Of a stretch of 64,000 bases of DNA, positions 13,442-25,400 are shown one piece after another. Origin of the DNA: Membranipora membranacea. Its lineage: Eukaryota > Bryozoa > Gymnolaemata > Cheilostomatida > Membraniporidae. A program made the translations under genes and the position numbers. Within the stretch, counting starts at the first letter, position 1. Every line of letters starts with the position of its first letter. Location of the stretch: NCBI GenBank assembly GCA_914767715.1, contig OU612075.1, forward strand, positions 13,638,001 through 13,702,000, in the 5' to 3' direction. The notes below the pieces were generated by a model. That model made no database searches. It was not told the DNA's origin and worked only from the letters and a program-made list of their open reading frames with translations.

Positions 13442-16400
13442 ATGTCAGGAAAATTTGGTAAGTGCAAATAACCGTTATTCAACATATACATTTCACTGAA
13501 TACGATAACATATATATACACTTTTTAATTTTTAATTGGCAGACAATATCATCCTGGGCGAATGTTTTTCATAACCTGCCAAAGAAATTACGTCAAAAAA
13601 TGAGGAGAAAAATGATACACAGTGTTGCATATTGGTCATGACAAAAAATTTCTCTTTTCCAGCTTGTGTAATATTCTCGTGAAATTTGGATTCTTCCAAA
13701 CATTTGCTAACAATGAATGTATCGTTGTTATTATTTTTTTTATCAATGTAATGGTTTCTCAAAAACCAGAAGACCTTCAAGTCTCTTTTGAAATATCTTC
13801 TTTTTTTTATATGACTTTTTGCAGGTCACAAATCTATCCCAACCCTGTGCATGTTAGCACTTTGGTGTAGCTTCTCCAATGTAGCTGTAAAAGGTAAGTA
13901 ATGACAAAATATAATATAATATGATAATATTATAAAATACTCATCTCTGTAGTGTCGTATATTGGTCAGCCTGTAGATTTGTTAATATGGTGTGCGTTAT
14001 ATGTACTTTACTGGCTTTTCAGTATAATGTTCTTCTGTTCCACAGAGGCCATAGAACTTAGTATTTACTGACGTCAATGTGTTATCTTCTCTCCTAATTT
14101 AATGAGAAGAAGTCATAGGTCGCTTGGGCCAATTTGAGTTTTGAGCTCTCAAATCTCTTGCTTGCGTTTGGAAATCACTGCGGACGGCTTACAGGGTCAG
14201 TACTGCACTGCAGTGTACCATATTAAGTTATTCTCTGTTGGATCCAGGCGTTACACAAAACAAACATGATTAAATAATGATAAGAACATATGTTGTAGCT
14301 GCATGTCCTAGTAGCCTCAGTGGTAAGACAGTTATTGAGTGGCAAGGGCGCTGTCTACATGTCTCCGACTCTGAATCTGTCTCCGCTGATGATCATGAAG
14401 ATACATGTCAGAGTTACTTTGGAAGCGACGCCACTGGTATCATACTGAAATCTGAGAGCGACGATGTTGCATTCAATGATGTGCAGTGAGTCCCTTCTTA
14501 AAGTTGATTTTAACACATTATAATAAGCTTTCCACCATACAGATTATAGAAATGTATTTGTATTGGATATGAATATATTATTTGAGCCAAGATAGTGTAA
14601 TTAGGATCACCAACTCGGCCTCAACCGGTTTTCTTCTACATATTTTATCACAGAGTAAGGATATATATCCCTACACTGTGATGTTATGGTATGATATGCT
14701 ATGTTTATTTTTACATTGAGGTATCAGTTTTGGTAACAATGATAATAGTTGTATGCTGACAAAACCTCATTCTAAAAAGGCTGACTGCTCCGGTATAAAC
14801 AAATTTTATGTCTACTCACACCCAAGCAGAAGGCAGGGTTTACAAAGGCAAAGAGAGGCAGCGGATTCTTGACGCAGACTCATATCTTCTGTTTGATTAT
14901 ACATTTTTAGTCGAAATGGGGGCGGATGGGCGAGCGGTAACTCGTTCTGGCACATGGGATTGAAACATGAGGGCCGTTGGCGTGGATGGCGGTGGGCGGA
15001 TGGAAGTTTTGTTGGCTGTTTTTTTGGGTGCACCTATCTCAACTGGGATTGTGGCTGTAATGGGTAGGTGCTCAATTATACAGAATGTTGTGAATCTCTT
15101 TTCTGTAATACAAACATAAGAATCCAAATCCTGATTTTTGTCTAGTGTAGCCAAAGCCTTGCAAATTACTTGTGCAGCCAAGCTGGTAGGTATTTTTACC
15201 TGGTCACTCAAAACTCTCTGATAAAAATAATATCGATTTTGGAAATTCTTATATCTTATGTATAATAGAGGATCGGGGGGGGGGGGGGGGGGGTATATAA
15301 TATTATGTAATATTTTGAGAGTTATCAGGAATAAATCAAATTTGCCTTGGTTATCAAAGTGTTTGGTAAAACAACTTACCCAATAGATGTATATTAGAAA
15401 ACCTTTTATTAATTTAATTTATACATAACATCACAGATAGATAATTATAATATATTTATATATGTTTGTGTATAGATGTGTATATATATATATCTATGTA
15501 TTTATATATCTACTACATGTTCTATTCTTCTCATTATCTCTAGCCCCAGTGACTCCACTCCGTATGGTAAAATCCAGTGTCAACCAAACAAGGACTGTGT
15601 GTGGCACGGCACCAGCTCATCAGATTCAGCACTCATCGCATGTCAATATCCCATACCACAGGGTGAGTGATACTGCTTCCCAATATATGGTCTCATGATG
15701 AACTCTCACCGCAGTGACACCTTGGGGCCTTCATCCAAAAAAAATGGTATTGTAATCATTCTGAAAAGTATTTTAAATAATGTTGCAGGAAGCAATTAGA
15801 AAAAAGAATAAATTAAACCAAGGAAAAGAAGAGCAATAAGACTTTTGATTCAAAGCCCATTAGCAATTCCACTATTCGTGCTTAGGTAATGACCATAGAT
15901 ATTAAATCTATGGCAATGACCAAGTACCATCTTGTCTAGTGAAAGATGGACGGGGAAGGGGTGGATTTGGGGTCCAATTAATCGCTTCATACCCTGGGTA
16001 ACAGAGATAATAAGCTTCCAGTGCTCATCAAAGCCTACTTAATATCATATCTATTTTGTAGTTGTGCTGGTTGATGAATGCTCAGATGGCTCACATAGCT
16101 GTGACAGCGATGCCACTTGCTCTGATACCGAAGATAGTTTTACTTGTGCTTGTAATGATGGCTTCACTGGTGACGGCACGTCATGCACAGGTATGTATGT
16201 TTGTTTGTATTATATGAAATAAATAAGGATGTAGCAGTTTCTTTATACGGCTGACATCAAGATTTTTCAGGTGGTATATAAAACAAAATAAATTACTCGA
16301 AAAATAAATTGGCCGTTACTATACCACAGTAAAATGAGTACCATGTTAATAAGTTATGACACCTGCATTCACTGCTTGACTTTAGATTTCCTTGATCAGC

Positions 16401-19400
16401 CGCAAAAATCAGTTTGGCCGCCCCTTACGCTGGATATACATGATATTGTTGTGATTAGACAGCCTTACCAAGCTTTGTTTGAACAAAGCCTGGATTTAAT
16501 ATGAGGGAGACCTGGCGAGCCAAGAGGTTGGTCAGGCTTCCATTGGATTCACTCAGAATGCAGCTACAAAATGCAAAACTCATAAATGAAGCTTTTGTTC
16601 CAAGACAAAGATGAGTGTACCTTAGATGAGGACGACTGCGACGCACTGGCCGCCTGTACCAACAACCACGGAGGGTTTGATTGTGATTGTAATACAGGCT
16701 ACGCTGGTGATGGAACGTCATGCACAGGTGAGATTACTCTCTATAACCATAGGAATATTCCTACCTGTTTGTATGTTGGAGGTTCTATGGTTGTGGTGCC
16801 TGGTTTGTCTATCTTAGCTCTCAGTGGACAATTTAGACCAAAAGATGGTAATATGTAAGGGTAAAACAACTTACCCAATAGATGTGTATTAAAAAACTAT
16901 AACCTCCGGCCATGCTAAGGTCAAAATTACGTTCAACTCATGATGTTTTAAAGAAGAATTTATCATTTGGTACTAGTAATCATACCAACCATACCAAAAA
17001 TGCATTACTTTATTCTTTATGTCCAGGGCAATGTACATGATAGGAGCTAGTCATTGGGATATGATCAATGAGAACAGAATGGTTTAAATTTCTAGGATGC
17101 AAAATTTCACAAACCAGTTACACATGTTACACCATGATTTGATATACCTATACTTTTCAGATGCTGATGAATGCTCTGCAGGTACACACACCTGTCACAC
17201 TCAGGCCTCCTGTACCAACACTATTGGGTCACATGACTGCTCATGTGACAGCGGCTACACAGGAAACGGCCGAGCCTGCACAGGTATGAAAACCTCGAGA
17301 CTGAAACACCGATAATACAGCTATCTGGGACGCTATCGGTTGAATTTGCTCCTCGAGTTATTCTGCTTCTCGCTTGTAATGTTTATCATCAAAATCTTAG
17401 TCTTTACCATTTCAAACCTTTGTTTATAATTCTCTTACATATAATCTACTACTAATACTCGGATCTATGTTTAACTGTTTAGATAATGACGAGTGCACAT
17501 CAGGAGACGATAACTGTGACGCACAAGCCACATGTACTAACAATGCTGGAGGATTTGATTGTGCTTGTAATAGTGGCTATACCGGTGATGGAGTTACATG
17601 TACTGGTATGTATAGCTCATCTTTTGTGACTTACATGTTGTTGTGGTCCACCCATAGACTTGAATCTGTAGTATGATCCTAATGATGACTCTAAGCGTTT
17701 TAAAACCCTCAAGTATGCATCCGAAGCACCACAATTAGCGATTTATTAATTCATTTTTGTTCAAATTTGTATAGTTGTACATCTCCTGTTGTTGGGTTTC
17801 TCTACTTGGACCATTGAAAATAATTAAGCTAAATAAAACAAACGGATGGATTTCTGCTTTAGATAAAGACGAGTGCACACTAGAAGAAGACAACTGTGAC
17901 GCACTAGCTACATGTACTAATAATGATGGAGGGTTTGACTGTGCTTGTCCTTCTGGTTATGATGGTGATGGAACTTCATGTACAGGTAATGACTATTTTT
18001 ATAATCACTGTTTAAACTATATCTAAACTGGAATGGCATCTTAAATCTCGTTCAAAAGCATTTGGCTATATAATCGATACGTAATCTCACAGTTCCTGTT
18101 TTGGAAATTGATTGGTCAAACATGAAGGCCAGAAAGTACCGCATTTCTCTTTCGCTGTCCTACTAAGGAAACCATTGGTATCCATTGATGGCATGAAAAC
18201 TATAGTAGTTACATGTCACAGGGAGGGATAAGGAAGACAAGTCAGAACATGAGTTTTTTGTCCACCCAAAAACTGCTATTATTTTCACAGATCGAGATGA
18301 GTGTGATCTGGGAGAAGACGACTGTGATAGTGCTGCTACCTGCACTAATAATGGTGGAGGATTTGCCTGCTCCTGTAACAGTGGATATGATGGAGATGGT
18401 GTTACTTGTTCAGGTACTAATGTGTTTTATCAGCCAGGATTCGTAGCTCTGTACATATGAGATAGGAGAGTATGTTTGCTGTCAATGGTTGCATTTCATC
18501 GAGGTCATGGTAACCGATACATGACTTGTTTGACATGTATGACAATTTAATTTTGATTTTACTTGTGACCATAACGCTGGGTAGAACAGTTGCCAATCAT
18601 AACTATCGTTTCCCTGCAGATAAAGACGAGTGCACACTAGATGAAGACAACTGTGACGCACTAGCTACATGTACTAATAAGGTTGGAGGGTTTGACTGCG
18701 CGTGTCCTTCTGGTTATGATGGAGATGGAACTTCTTGCACAGGTGAATGTCCTCTGTTATTTGAGAGGAAACAAGAGCTTGCTTAGATGAAATTAATCTG
18801 GGCACTGACAATGTCTGTGTACTAGCTAAAGATTTAAAATTTTGACACAATAGTTTAAGACGACAGAAGATACATGTCCAATATATGCCACTTGAATTAA
18901 GAATTAGTATTGATTGAACCTTAAGATGAACCGCTAGGGGATAGTTTGAATTAGAGAGTCAATCGCCAGTAGAATTCAGAATACTATTCAGTGATTCAAA
19001 TTCGTCAACATCACACTTTGTGCAGTACAGTCTGCCTTCTTATTTCATTGCCAACTTGTTTCTCTCAACCAATCACAGATCGAGATGAGTGTGATCTAGA
19101 AGAAGACGACTGTGATAGTGATGCTACCTGTACTAATAATGGTGGAGGATTTGCCTGCTCCTGTAACAGTGGATACGATGGAGACGGTGTTACTTGTTCA
19201 GGTATTACCGGGTTTTATCAACTTGGTTTTATATTTTAGCCTTGTAGCGTATCTTCTATCATTTGCTGTGTCACTTTTGATGCAATTTCTTTGTTTAGCC
19301 ATTGATCATAAATAGAGTTGGCACATATCTTTAATTTTACCATTCTTGTGATCACTTACCAGATAAAGACGAGTGCACACTAGAAGAAGACAACTGTGAC

Positions 19401-22400
19401 GCACTAGCTACATGTACTAATAATGATGGAGGGTTTGACTGTGCTTGTCCTTCTGGTTATGATGGTGATGGTACATCATGTACAGGTTAGCTAATCATCA
19501 CTGATACTAACCAGCATTCTTATGTCTCTGTTATGGTATTTCAGGATCCAACATGCAATCTACTCCTCGATCTTATTTTGAGTGTATTATGTCTTTTGAA
19601 GTACAATATATTTAGCTAAACTGATGAAGCCACATGGTTTTATTAATATTATGGAAAACAAGTTTCAGTTTAACCGAAATATAAAATATAAAGTTAAAAA
19701 GTAACCCCAATCGTGATCAGGTACTGATGAACTTCTGACCCTCATGGTCTAATATAGAGTCCTCAAGTGTGACTCTTTTACAAACTGTATTCAGTTTTCC
19801 TTTGAATTCTCTCAGATCGAGATGAATGCAATCTAGGAGGGGACAACTGTCACTCTGACGCAGCGTGTACAAACAATGCTGGAGGATTTGAGTGCGCTTG
19901 TAATGGCGGGTTCAATGGTGATGGCGTGACATGCACAGGTTTGTAATTCTTATTTAACAGTATTAACAGTATTAACTCATCAAAAATTATGCTTGATCAA
20001 CAGCGGAAATAATTGATATATAATTACTTACCTCCAACTATTCGCCGCCAACCAATTTGAGAGCCACGTACTTTGATATGGTTACTGGGTAAGATTAAGA
20101 TAAGATTTCATGGGCTTATATGTCCAAGTTCTTGTGTCACATTTTGAAATATTTCTTGATTTTGTATCTTCGCATTCTAATTTCAACTCTACTCTCCAAA
20201 AACCTCTCAAAACTATTCAAGCTATGCAGTCAGGCACAAAATACATAAGAGCTTTCTTGGTTATATTGGAATGTATTAGAGTTGTCTTGTCATTTGCAAA
20301 GGAAAGACAATGATGATGATGGATATTGAAAAAGAACATATTCATTCGGCAGTTAAATTTTCTTTGTACTCAATGAGTTTTTATTTATAGCTGCCGGTGA
20401 TGGACAATGGGGTGATTGGTCGTCATGGGCTAACTGTACAAGTACCACTGTCTTGTGTACCGGCTCTAACAGATACAAGAGAACCAGAGATTGTGATGAT
20501 CCAGCTCCGGTAGGGGGCGGGCAGGACTGCTCCCTAACTAATATCGACATTCAAGAAGTCGAGCTAGGTAAGACACAGAAAAATGAGTATCAGCGCCAAA
20601 GATAAAAACCTGACTTGTCAACAGCCTTGTCTTTGTCGGGCGCTTGATACAGAATAAACAGAGTCCACACAGCATTCTGTTCAGTGCTGATTTTGAATGT
20701 GGTACAATGGTATAACTCCTTATTACTGAAATTACTAAAATTACTAGACTTACTAGACATACTAGAAATACTAGAAATATCCTAGATGCTTCAATTCTTT
20801 TGAACGCTGTCTTTATTCAGATTGCTTGTCAGTTGGTGCACACATAGACTATAACAGCGGGGATGTCAGATGTTTAGGTATAGGAGATGAGTTACACATC
20901 ATCAGAAAGTCTACAGGTGAAGTAAGAGCTTGTCAAGAGACATACGGTAGTGGTGCCGAACTCATATCACTCCCCGACAACGACATGGACCTGTGGGAGT
21001 ATGTGACTGACCTTCTCTCAGCGTATGTATATCTTCATTTAAATCAATTGTTTTTGATCTGATTATCACATCTTTCTCTCTGCCGGATGATAAATTTCTA
21101 GGATCAATGTTTCTAACAGTAAATATTTGATGCTATGACATTTACTCATTTTCCCTCTGTGGGAGTTACTTTTGAGATATCCAGTTGCTCTGCCAGGAAT
21201 GCTGGCTAAGTTTGCTGATTTTGTTTACCAATAAGTCTTTGTTATATTTTACAGTGATTCCTTATATTATATTGGTATGGACAGTTTCAGTCACGATGGT
21301 GTGATCTTTACCTGGAGGACAGGTGATAATGTATCCAACACAGACTCCAGATGGACAAGGTACGGTTTTGGACCATTCAAATAATATAACCTCATGTCCT
21401 TGTATAGTCTTGATACCTTGTGATACCTTGTGAGAAAGCTTGATGTTACTTAGTGTTTTTTTTACTATAACAGTACGGATCCACGGACTTTATACTGTTG
21501 TGGCGCAGAAGCATTTGAGGTGGGATGCCCTTCCTGTCTGACACCATCGTGATCCGCTTAGAATCGCATCCAAATATTATGCTCATATTCTTTTCCAAAT
21601 TCCCAACATGTGTCCATCTATTTACCTTGCAACGTAATGCAATGAGACTTACAACTTCTGATATTATATATTTTGTTAGCCGTCAGAGTGATGAGCACTA
21701 TGGTGGGATTATATGTGACAGTAATGTGGACTGTAGTCTCCTTTCACTTGAAGCCTGGCGAGACGGCAATCGTACAGAAGCATTCCCTATATGCACATTC
21801 AAACAAAGTAAGTCTACCAAAATATATTATATATATCTGAATATCGTATATAAAAGCCTGCAGAACTTAGACCAGCCTTTTTAGGGGAGAGGAAGAGAAA
21901 TTTGAAAACATAAGCAAAGTTAAAATCAGACAATATCTTTATAGAGTTAGGTGATGCGGGTAGCTTTGCTATAAAAAGTATAAAAGAATCCGATTGTAAG
22001 CCTAGTATTTCACTTTTTAAAGGAAGTTGCTGTCCTAAAGAAAACAGCTGAGATAGAATCATTCCAGATTTTAAATTTGTGATGATAATAATTATGATGA
22101 TAGAAGTCACATGATCAAAATATGCCGGAGACACTATTTTCACTCTAGCTGATTGTGTTGTTAGTAAATGGCGGATACAGTGAGTGGACAGACTGGGATC
22201 TATGTGATAATATGGGAGGTTGTGATAATCAGCTATCTGAAGTAAAGAGGGTACGTACCTGTGACAGACCGACTAAAGCTCTAGATGGTGATGATTGTGA
22301 TACAAACCTAGCCTCAGCTCAGGAAAGTCCTACAGGTCAGTTCTAATATAACTCCCACAATGCATCATTAGACTGGGAGTCACATGCTATCATCTGTTTT

Positions 22401-25400
22401 CAGTGACATGTTCTTTCTAGGGTTTCAAGAAAAACTGCACACCATTTTCAGTCAGTGGTTGGGCTCCATTGGGTCTGCTTATTTTTATTGCTGCTCTCTG
22501 CTGTTTGGATAACTATGTTAGCGATAGGTTTCTAGTGTTTACAATGAATATCGTTCACATATCCTTCTCATATCTGATGCAAAATGGCTACTTACATTCA
22601 TGATCCCTTTTAACGTCTTATTCCTTGTAGATTGTCCTACTGGGACTTACTTAGCTTATAATGGTGGAGATAGTTTCTGCTTTGACATAAGACTAGCAGC
22701 AGCCTGTGCAGATATGAACTCACTATGTAAAACACTTTACGGCGAAAACTCCACACTACTCAACCTGCCATCGTATAATGTGATTGAAGATTTACTCAAT
22801 GCTGTTGATAAGTAAGTGGGATGGACAACAAGCTTCTGAATAAGAGACCTTGTTTGGTTTGTGCAAGTTCAGTGGTTGATTGCTCCAGTGGTCAAGGTAT
22901 AGACAGTTTTCTGAGTGCTTATTTATGCCTCAATTCGGAGTTGTCCTCTCTCCAGTTTGGTACTTTTAACCCACGCTGCATAGGAAAAACCTGCTGAAAG
23001 AGGGTTATCTTGAAAACCGCTTATGTTAGGATAAAAATGATTTTTGATTCAGAGTCTCCACCATTGAAACCCCTGTTAGACAGGGTTTCCAAATCATTGG
23101 AGGCTTGAATGTTGATAAATCTTAATTTTAGTGACGAAACTCGTTAACAATTCTGCCAAATTGTCCGCAAAACAGGCAGAAAATACTATAATTGACTATC
23201 CAAATACTAAAATTATTTCCCAAACTATGTCCATATGAGTTTTCAATGTTGCAGATTTTGAATCAAAAATAATTTTTATCCTATTTTAAGCGGTTTTCAA
23301 GATAACCCTCTTTCCAGCACGTTTTTCCTATGCGGCGTGGGTTAAAAGTACCAAACTGGAGAGAGGACAACTCCGAATTGAGGTCTTAATCAGAGCTCAG
23401 AAAACTGTCTATTAATTTAGCAAAATGTGGAGAGGTAGGAAATCTTTTGCTGATTGAATTCCCGGCTTTGTTGCGTTGGTTAGTCCTAAGTTGCTTCACA
23501 GTAAAGCAACGGATACTATTTTCTACCTTGTCCTAGCTGCATTATATGCCTTTCTCTCCCAGTGTGATCGTTCAGACCATGTGCGTTATTCTGACATGTG
23601 AAATAGACATATAAATAGACAAGTAAGTCAAGAGTAACTGGCTGATATATGATTTATTTTAGTGATCCTAAAAACAACCTGCTGCTTGGTGTGACACGGT
23701 ATAATGCGTCTGCACCTTTCCTGAATACTGATGGATCTCCGCTGCTTACAACCTCAGTTTGGAAATCGTAAGTAATAACGAGAGATTAGCGGTGTGTATA
23801 CAGCTAGCTCTCTTCCTACCTCCTCCTTAACCTGTGAGGTATAGCAGTGACTGACAACTGTTAAACCATTACAGACCTACCATCACACAAGGTTGTATTT
23901 GTGTTTAATTTTGCTAATGAAAATTACTTCTAAAGTTATTGTCCTGAAGAATCCTACACTGCGAGTAATTTTATTTGGTGTGATATCGTTCGATAGGACA
24001 TTCCTTAGAACTTGGTCTTTTTAGCGAAGCCCTAACTGCTATTATTCACTCTACCTCTGTTTCATTTAGCAGGGATAGACAATATTTAATCAGAAACTGG
24101 TTGTGTGGATTGTTGTAGAATTTTCCTCCTTCAGAATGCAGACACAACTCTTAACCACTCTTTTTGTCTGCAAGCTTTGCCACATGTACACAACCTTATG
24201 GGCTGTTTCAGTCACAATTGCTGCAATCAACAGATTGAGACTTGGGCGTTACTATATTGCAAGAATTGTTTAGTAAGGTGCCCTTTCACATCTATTTTGT
24301 TATACGCACTTTCTCTTTTTAGCAATGGGCCTTCGGGAAATGACCAAAAGAAAATACTCAAGATAGGTTGCGATGAGACAGGCTGCAACTTTGGGGTGAA
24401 CGTAGACACATGTAATAACCGACAATTTGCATGCCAAATTGTGGATTGTGAGTGAATATATTAAATATCAATCTGAAGATTCCATGTGTTTATCCTGTAT
24501 AGCAATCACTAAATTAATTTTCCAACAAAGTTTTATTTTGTCAATGTTTTATGATCCATTGCTAGTGTCGTTGTTCTTATTAAGGATTTAGTAGTGATCA
24601 ACGCCTCCCCAGTTACACATTTATTATTATTACAGCTGATGGGCAGTGGACAGAATGGACTGTAGCCTCAGAATGTAACGGACATGTTAACTGTACTATC
24701 GGGGACGAATATGTAAGAGAAAGGAACTGTACCAACCCTCCCCGTATGCTGGCTGGCAAAGAGTGCGAAGGTCCTAATCTACAAACCACCACCCAAGGTA
24801 ATGCAGTGAAATATTTGTTAAAACAAGGAGTAACAGGGGAGCTGATACTCCTTAGTAAAAGACACTGCTGCTTTCCACCATAATCTCGTATAATTCGTGC
24901 AAATCCAACATGAATTTGTTTTCAGAATGTCTGCCCGGCTCTACGCCGTGGTTGGCTGATAATGGTACCTCACTCGGCTGTCTTCATATCTACACTGATT
25001 CTGATGAATTCTGGGACGCCCATGCTGCCTGCAGAAGTATATATGGAGCAAGTGCCAGTCTGATTGGACTAGATACAGAGGAGAGATACACGAACTTCCT
25101 TGGCCATAACCGGTACATACATTAGATTTATGAGTAATGGAGTAATGGAGTAATTATTAAATGAAGCATTCACTATTGTCCCGTATGTCGATTTGACACC
25201 AGTTTTAAGCCTAATCGATACGTGGGATTAGCATTTAAGTCAACTTTCGCATATAGCGATAGGCAGTTCTTGATGCAAAACCATATACCGTTTTGAATCG
25301 TCGTTTTGAATCGTTGTTTTGAATCATCCAATTAGGCGTCGTGAGTGAATGGTTAGCACGCTTGCACACAATGACTTCAATGGACGCTGAGGCGAGAGGC

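Noticed and set aside
13622-13870. 82-residue frame near the mosaic gene start
   Set aside because: It runs in a different frame from the signal peptide exon 13825-13893, which splices in phase from the ATG at 13442 and leads directly into CTLD1.
14299-14340. A-box-like words (cctcagtggtaagac) at the start of the CTLD1 exon
   Set aside because: The segment is coding, in phase with the rest of CTLD1, and has no B box. The resemblance is coincidental.
21525-21686. Frame continuing upstream of the last CTLD2 exon
   Set aside because: An acceptor at 21686 gives the phase needed after the short exon 21474-21519. The upstream residues do not resemble a CTLD.
24105-24322. Long frame running into the third CTLD3 exon from upstream
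   Set aside because: The exon begins at the acceptor before 24323, which keeps the required phase and the CTLD pattern. The upstream part is intron read-through.
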